Shown here piece by piece: positions 60,444-64,000 of a stretch of DNA of 64,000 nucleotides. The notes beneath the pieces were generated by a model. It saw only the letters and a list, made by a program, of their open reading frames with translations. It was not told the DNA's origin and searched no databases. Origin of the DNA: an uncultured Pseudomonadota bacterium. GTDB lineage: Bacteria; Desulfobacterota; Desulfobulbia; Desulfobulbales; Desulfurivibrionaceae. Within the stretch, counting starts at the first letter, position 1. Each line of letters opens with the position of its first letter. The stretch covers positions 1 to 64,000 of the forward strand of contig CALMMG010000051.1 of assembly GCA_937868185.1 (NCBI GenBank), given 5' to 3'. The position numbers and the translations under genes were made by a program.

Positions 60444-62471
60444 GTGTCTGCCGTGTATAATAAGACCCAGCCCACAATCAGAACCTGGACCCATGTTCAG
60501 CTCACCTTTTTCCTGCTCACCATCAGCCTCGCCCTGACCCTCGCTCTGGGCGGCGCTTTCTACATCTTTATCTCCCTTGATCTTCCGGCTATCGGCTCGC
60601 TAAAGCACTACCAGCCAGCCATGGCGTCCATCATCTACGACTCAGCCAAACAACCGATCACCTATGTGTCCCGGGAAAACAGAACTCTCGTCCCGCTTTC
60701 CGCGATGCCGGAATTACTTCCCCAGGCCTTTGTCTCTGCGGAAGACTCCCGATTTTATCAACACAGCGGGGTTGATGCCTGGTCGATCATCCGGGCACTT
60801 CTCCATAATATCCGTGCCGGAGAACGGGGTCAGGGTGGCAGCACCATAACCCAGCAGGTCGCCAGGGCGCTTCTGCTCACCCCAGAAAAAACCTACACCC
60901 GCAAACTCAAGGAAGCTATTCTCGCCTACCGAATCGACAACGCCTTGAGCAAAGAGGAAATCCTCCATATTTATCTCAACCAGATATATCTTGGCAGCAG
61001 TGCCTATGGGGTCGAGGCCGCAGCCCAGATCTACTTCGATAAACGCGTTCAGGATCTGAACCTTGCGGAGATCGCAATTCTGGCAGGACTACCACAAGCG
61101 CCAAGCCGCTATTCACCATTTCGCAATTTCAAACTGGCCAAAAACAGACAGCTGTATGTCTTAAATCGCATGGCCGAAGAAGGCTATATCACCCCGACTG
61201 CTGCGAAAAAAGCCTTTGAAACGACGCTCCTCTGGAATCCGGCCAAGGAAGGGCCAACTGAAAACAATTACTTCATTGAACATGTCAAGGCCTACGTCGA
61301 AAGCAAGTATGGCAGCGAAGCCCTCCTGACCGGCGGACTTCGCATTTACACCACCCTTGACCAGAACATGCAGAAAGCCGCCAACATGGCCATAAAACGC
61401 GGCACCGCCAAATGGGCCATCCGCCAGAGCAAACATGCCGACACCTTGCCCCAGGCCGCCCTAATCTCCATGGAGGTAAAAACCGGATATATCCGGGCAA
61501 TGGTGGGCGGCACAGATTTTGAGAAGAGCCAGTTCAACCGAGCGACCCAGGCCAGACGTCAGCCTGGCTCCGCCTTCAAGCCCTTCATCTACGCCGCCGC
61601 CCTTGAAAAGGGAATGACCCCGGCCACCATGATCCTTGACGAACCGATTCAATTCCGCGGTGCCAGCTCAATGCAGTACTGGGAGCCCAAGAATTACAAC
61701 AATAAATTTGAAGGCCCAACCTCCTTCAGAAATGCGCTGGTCCATTCGCGGAATATCCCCACCATCAAGATTCTGCAACAGGTCGGGGCAGCCAACACCA
61801 TTGACCTGGCCAGAAGACTGGGCATCACTTCTCCTCTAGGCAAAGACCTTTCCCTGGCCCTAGGAACCTCCGGCGTCTCCCCCCTTGAACTGACAAGGGC
61901 ATACGCTGCCTTTGCCAACAGTGGCCGGATGCCCCAGGCGCTTTTCATCGAAAAAATTGTGGACAGCAACGGCAAGGTGCTGGAGGAACAGCACCCAACC
62001 TTCAGCGATGCTGTTGATCCCCGGGTTGCCTACCAGATGACCCACCTCATGGAAGCGGTCATCACCGACGGCACCGCCAAGGGCATAAGCAGCTTCGGCG
62101 CACCCGCAGCTGGCAAGACCGGCACCACCGATCAGAATGTAGACGCCTGGTTTGTCGGCTACACCCCGGAGCTGACAACCTGTGTCTGGATAGGACATGA
62201 CCAAAACATCTCCCTGGGATCCGCCGAAACAGGCGGACTGGCCGCAGCCCCAATTTGGCTCGATTTCATGAACCAAGCAAAGACGACGTACCCTTCGACT
62301 GGGGGATTCCCCGTTCCACCGGGCATTGTCATGCTCCCCATGGACAACGCCTCCGGCAAGGCCGGAACAAGAGTCGGCGGCAGTGTCACCATGGAAGCCT
62401 TCCGGGAAGACCTCCCGCCGTGGCCTCCAGAACCACCCCGCTCAGAGACCACCGAACTCCCCAGCCCATAA
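60444..62471 (+). CDS. penicillin-binding protein 1A (bifunctional glycosyltransferase/transpeptidase)
   Basis: This 675-residue protein has a short cytoplasmic tail and one transmembrane helix (residues 20-45). The GT51 glycosyltransferase domain (about 75-240) has the catalytic Glu in SAEDSRFYQHSGVD, GGSTITQQVARALLL and KEEILHIYLNQIYLG. The transpeptidase domain (about 300-620) has Ser376 in SAFK, SRN in VHSRNIPTI and KTGT in AGKTGTTDQN. It builds peptidoglycan on the outer face of the inner membrane. The GTG at 60444 is taken as start; no good ribosome site is visible, and a GTG at 60453 is an alternative. It is shorter than E. coli MrcA, lacking the OB insert. Confidence 0.93.
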   Translation: MSAVYNKTQPTIRTWTHVQLTFFLLTISLALTLALGGAFYIFISLDLPAIGSLKHYQPAMASIIYDSAKQPITYVSRENRTLVPLSAMPELLPQAFVSAEDSRFYQHSGVDAWSIIRALLHNIRAGERGQGGSTITQQVARALLLTPEKTYTRKLKEAILAYRIDNALSKEEILHIYLNQIYLGSSAYGVEAAAQIYFDKRVQDLNLAEIAILAGLPQAPSRYSPFRNFKLAKNRQLYVLNRMAEEGYITPTAAKKAFETTLLWNPAKEGPTENNYFIEHVKAYVESKYGSEALLTGGLRIYTTLDQNMQKAANMAIKRGTAKWAIRQSKHADTLPQAALISMEVKTGYIRAMVGGTDFEKSQFNRATQARRQPGSAFKPFIYAAALEKGMTPATMILDEPIQFRGASSMQYWEPKNYNNKFEGPTSFRNALVHSRNIPTIKILQQVGAANTIDLARRLGITSPLGKDLSLALGTSGVSPLELTRAYAAFANSGRMPQALFIEKIVDSNGKVLEEQHPTFSDAVDPRVAYQMTHLMEAVITDGTAKGISSFGAPAAGKTGTTDQNVDAWFVGYTPELTTCVWIGHDQNISLGSAETGGLAAAPIWLDFMNQAKTTYPSTGGFPVPPGIVMLPMDNASGKAGTRVGGSVTMEAFREDLPPWPPEPPRSETTELPSP

Positions 62472-62510
62472 AAAAAGCCGTATTACCGGGGCACCCCCGG
62501 CAATACGGCT
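62469..62510 (-). terminator. terminator between PBP1A and the CBS gene
   Basis: A 16-base stem (AGCCGTATTACCGGGG with CCCCGGCAATACGGCT, one mismatch), loop CAC; on the minus strand TTTTTTT follows. It serves the CBS gene and may also slow PBP1A transcription. Confidence 0.88.
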
Positions 62511-62558
62511 CATAATGCGCCTTGTTTTTCTTTTGCTTATTTCGTAACGATTCCTACA

Positions 62559-63245
62559 TCAAACAGCCCGCTTGCGCGGCATATTTTTCAACTCGTCCTT
62601 GCCATGATACACCACGGTAAAGGTTTCCCGCAGCTCCTTGGCCATCGCCTCTTCCTGCCCGGCATCACTGATCATCACGCGGATGGCTACCCGTTTTTTC
62701 CCTTCGGGGGCATCCTCAAACGAAGTGAGAATACTGATAACCCTGACATCGAATTTGCGCAGACTTTCAATAACCTTGGTCACGGAGCCAGCGGCATCCG
62801 GCAAGTCAAAAACAAACTGAATAGCGCCATCCTTGATTCCCGTGCTGTGAATAAAGCCACGCAGGACATCGGTTTCGCTCAGCAGTCCGACAAGTAGCCC
62901 CATTCCGTCCACAACGGGCAGACCGGAAATCTTGTCCTCCAACATGACCAGCGCGGCCTTTTCCAGGGTATCGTCCTGGCTCAAGGTAAGAGGATTGGCG
63001 GTCATTACGTCCTTTACCTTCATTTCCGACAACAGATAATAGAGCTCATGGATATCCAGAGATGTCGTCTTGGAAGGGGAGGCGTCTTTCACATCCCGAT
63101 CCGTCACGATCCCGATCAGCTTCCCATGGGAAACCACCGGCAGGCGGCGGATACTGTTTTCCTTCAGTATCCTGGTGGCCCGCATCAGAGATGTATTCTC
63201 ATCCACGGTCAGGACGTCTTTCGCCATCCAGTCTTTAATCAGCAT
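62559..63245 (-). CDS. CBS-domain pair protein with ACT-like C-terminus
   Basis: This 228-residue soluble protein has two CBS motifs (about 3-55, DWMAKDVLTVDENTSLMRATRILKENSIRRLPVV; and about 78-135, VKDVMTANPLTLSQDDTL, GLPVVDGMG), which usually bind adenosine nucleotides. A C-terminal region of about 75 residues follows (FVFDLPDAAGSVTKVIESLRKFDVRVISILTSFE) that resembles an ACT domain. Such AcuB-like proteins are thought to act as regulators of enzymes; the partner is not visible. I chose ATG 63245 because GGAGGG lies 10 bases before it. It is convergent with PBP1A. Confidence 0.9.
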   Translation of the reverse strand: MLIKDWMAKDVLTVDENTSLMRATRILKENSIRRLPVVSHGKLIGIVTDRDVKDASPSKTTSLDIHELYYLLSEMKVKDVMTANPLTLSQDDTLEKAALVMLEDKISGLPVVDGMGLLVGLLSETDVLRGFIHSTGIKDGAIQFVFDLPDAAGSVTKVIESLRKFDVRVISILTSFEDAPEGKKRVAIRVMISDAGQEEAMAKELRETFTVVYHGKDELKNMPRKRAV

Positions 63246-63508
63246 AATACACAACCCTCCATATAAATTGCCTTACCAAGCTCAGCAAAGAGCGATTCTT
63301 ATCCACACCGTAAATACGTCAGTCGATAACCAGCACCTGTTTTTATAAAATATTCCTATTGTTCCTGCAAGATGAACTGCGCCTGTTCCCCCAAAAATCA
63401 TAAAGAAAGCCGCAACTCACCCACCTGTCCCGTTTTTTTTACCTTGCTTAACTCCCCGCTAATCGGTAAAGGAGTAACATTTAAAATAGGGATATTTCCC
63501 TAAGACAT

Positions 63509-64000
63509 ATGTCCCCAAACAAGAAAACCCCTCGCGAAAATGCCCGTATGCCTTGCCCCCTAACAAACGAAACCTTAGCCCGGATCATGGCCATAGCGGC
63601 CGCCGAGGACTGTGTTTTTCTTGAGACCAGCAAGGTAACTGCGGAGGAATCCCACTCCTATTTATTTCACCGGCCTGTAGCGCATCTTGCCTGCTACGCC
63701 CATGATGACCCCGCCCGGTTTTTCCAACAGGCTGAAAGTTTTCTAGCGGAAGGGTTGTATCTGGCAGGTTGGCTGGGTTACGAATTCGGCTATCTGCTCG
63801 AACCTTCCCTGGCAAAACGAATTCACCCAGATTCCCATAAACCCCTCGCCCGCTTGGGCGTATTTCGCGCCCCCCTGATCTTCGACCACAACACAGGAGA
63901 ATTACTCGGCACCCCCTGGCCCAATCCGCCCATAACGCAGGCCTCCACGAACTACCGTATCACCAACCTGCACCCCAACCTTACCCAGACGGACTACACC
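63509..64000 (+). CDS. pabB: aminodeoxychorismate synthase component I, 5' part (partial)
   Basis: The frame runs from ATG 63509 to the window edge, 164 codons, without stop. The N-terminal domain shows AEDCVFLETSKVTAEESHSYLF, FFQQAESFLAEGLYLAGWLGYEFGYLLEP and LGVFRAPLIFDHNTGE, typical of PabB and PabBC enzymes that convert chorismate and ammonia to 4-amino-4-deoxychorismate in folate synthesis. The catalytic chorismate-binding domain lies outside the window, so whether it is fused to PabC cannot be seen. Trp synthesis component TrpE is less likely given the short N-terminal domain. Confidence 0.83.
   Translation, partial: MSPNKKTPRENARMPCPLTNETLARIMAIAAAEDCVFLETSKVTAEESHSYLFHRPVAHLACYAHDDPARFFQQAESFLAEGLYLAGWLGYEFGYLLEPSLAKRIHPDSHKPLARLGVFRAPLIFDHNTGELLGTPWPNPPITQASTNYRITNLHPNLTQTDYT

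Overview
The window reads as a chromosomal segment of a strictly anaerobic, sulfur-metabolising bacterium of the Desulfobacterota, most likely the order Desulfobulbales. The basis is the gene mix: multihaem c-type cytochromes with twin-arginine FeS and NrfD membrane subunits, ResB/CcsA (system II) haem attachment, a MucR-type regulator, many PAS kinases and sigma-54 activators, cobalamin salvage genes, and a rhodanese gene that needs selenocysteine decoding. The assignment rests on reading translations, not on a database search. Genes are dense and on both strands, and most are ordinary core genes.

Layout. 1-3.6 kb: 3' end of dnaE, a PhnA-like gene, a Pro/Thr-rich FlaG-like protein and a decayed universal stress protein. 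3.7-10.9 kb: glycogen phosphorylase, a truncated ClC channel remnant, a DUF2914 membrane protein, a YkgJ cysteine-cluster protein, and a lipoprotein joining a GHL10 glycosidase-like domain to a parvulin-like domain. 10.9-16.8 kb: a membrane histidine kinase, a sigma-54 response regulator, then a consensus sigma-54 promoter ahead of a lone receiver gene and a three-domain rhodanese whose frame is crossed by TGA at 16005, with a bacterial SECIS-like hairpin just after it. 16.9-24.5 kb: TauE/SafE exporter with GntR regulator, a c-di-AMP (ydaO) riboswitch in front of a KimA-type potassium transporter, then hldA-yicC-remA-gmk-rlmB. 24.6-30.4 kb: a metOD1/histidine-kinase pair, a TetR regulator divergent from a monohaem cytochrome, and an S1-domain protein. 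30.4-36.0 kb: a minus-strand run of phosphoesterase, cobC, cobU, B12-binding radical SAM, lolA and murI. 36.4-46.8 kb: MucR, a GGDEF regulator, HDOD, FmdB, queA, ispG, proS, relA and rpmB.

47-60.3 kb is the respiratory region: resB-ccsA, two tandem trihaem cytochromes with their own terminators, a twin-arginine FeS protein plus a trihaem cytochrome, and two NrfD proteins each paired with a cysteine-tailed MerR regulator. Between the pairs lies a sigma-54 activator with four PAS domains, three of them exact 345-bp-period repeats carrying a cysteine triad. The first NrfD gene has a near-consensus sigma-54 promoter. A third, exact-consensus sigma-54 promoter at 60153 drives a predicted transcript of about 125 nt ending at a strong terminator before the PBP1A gene. 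60.4-64 kb: PBP1A, a CBS/ACT-like protein and the 5' part of pabB.

Most noteworthy system: two-component kinase and sigma-54 regulator, then a sigma-54 promoter, receiver protein and exported selenocysteine rhodanese, which looks like a sensed and induced periplasmic sulfur-transfer unit. Second is the paired NrfD/MerR respiratory module with its PAS-repeat activator and sigma-54 promoter. The direct regulatory links are inferred from position and promoter motifs.
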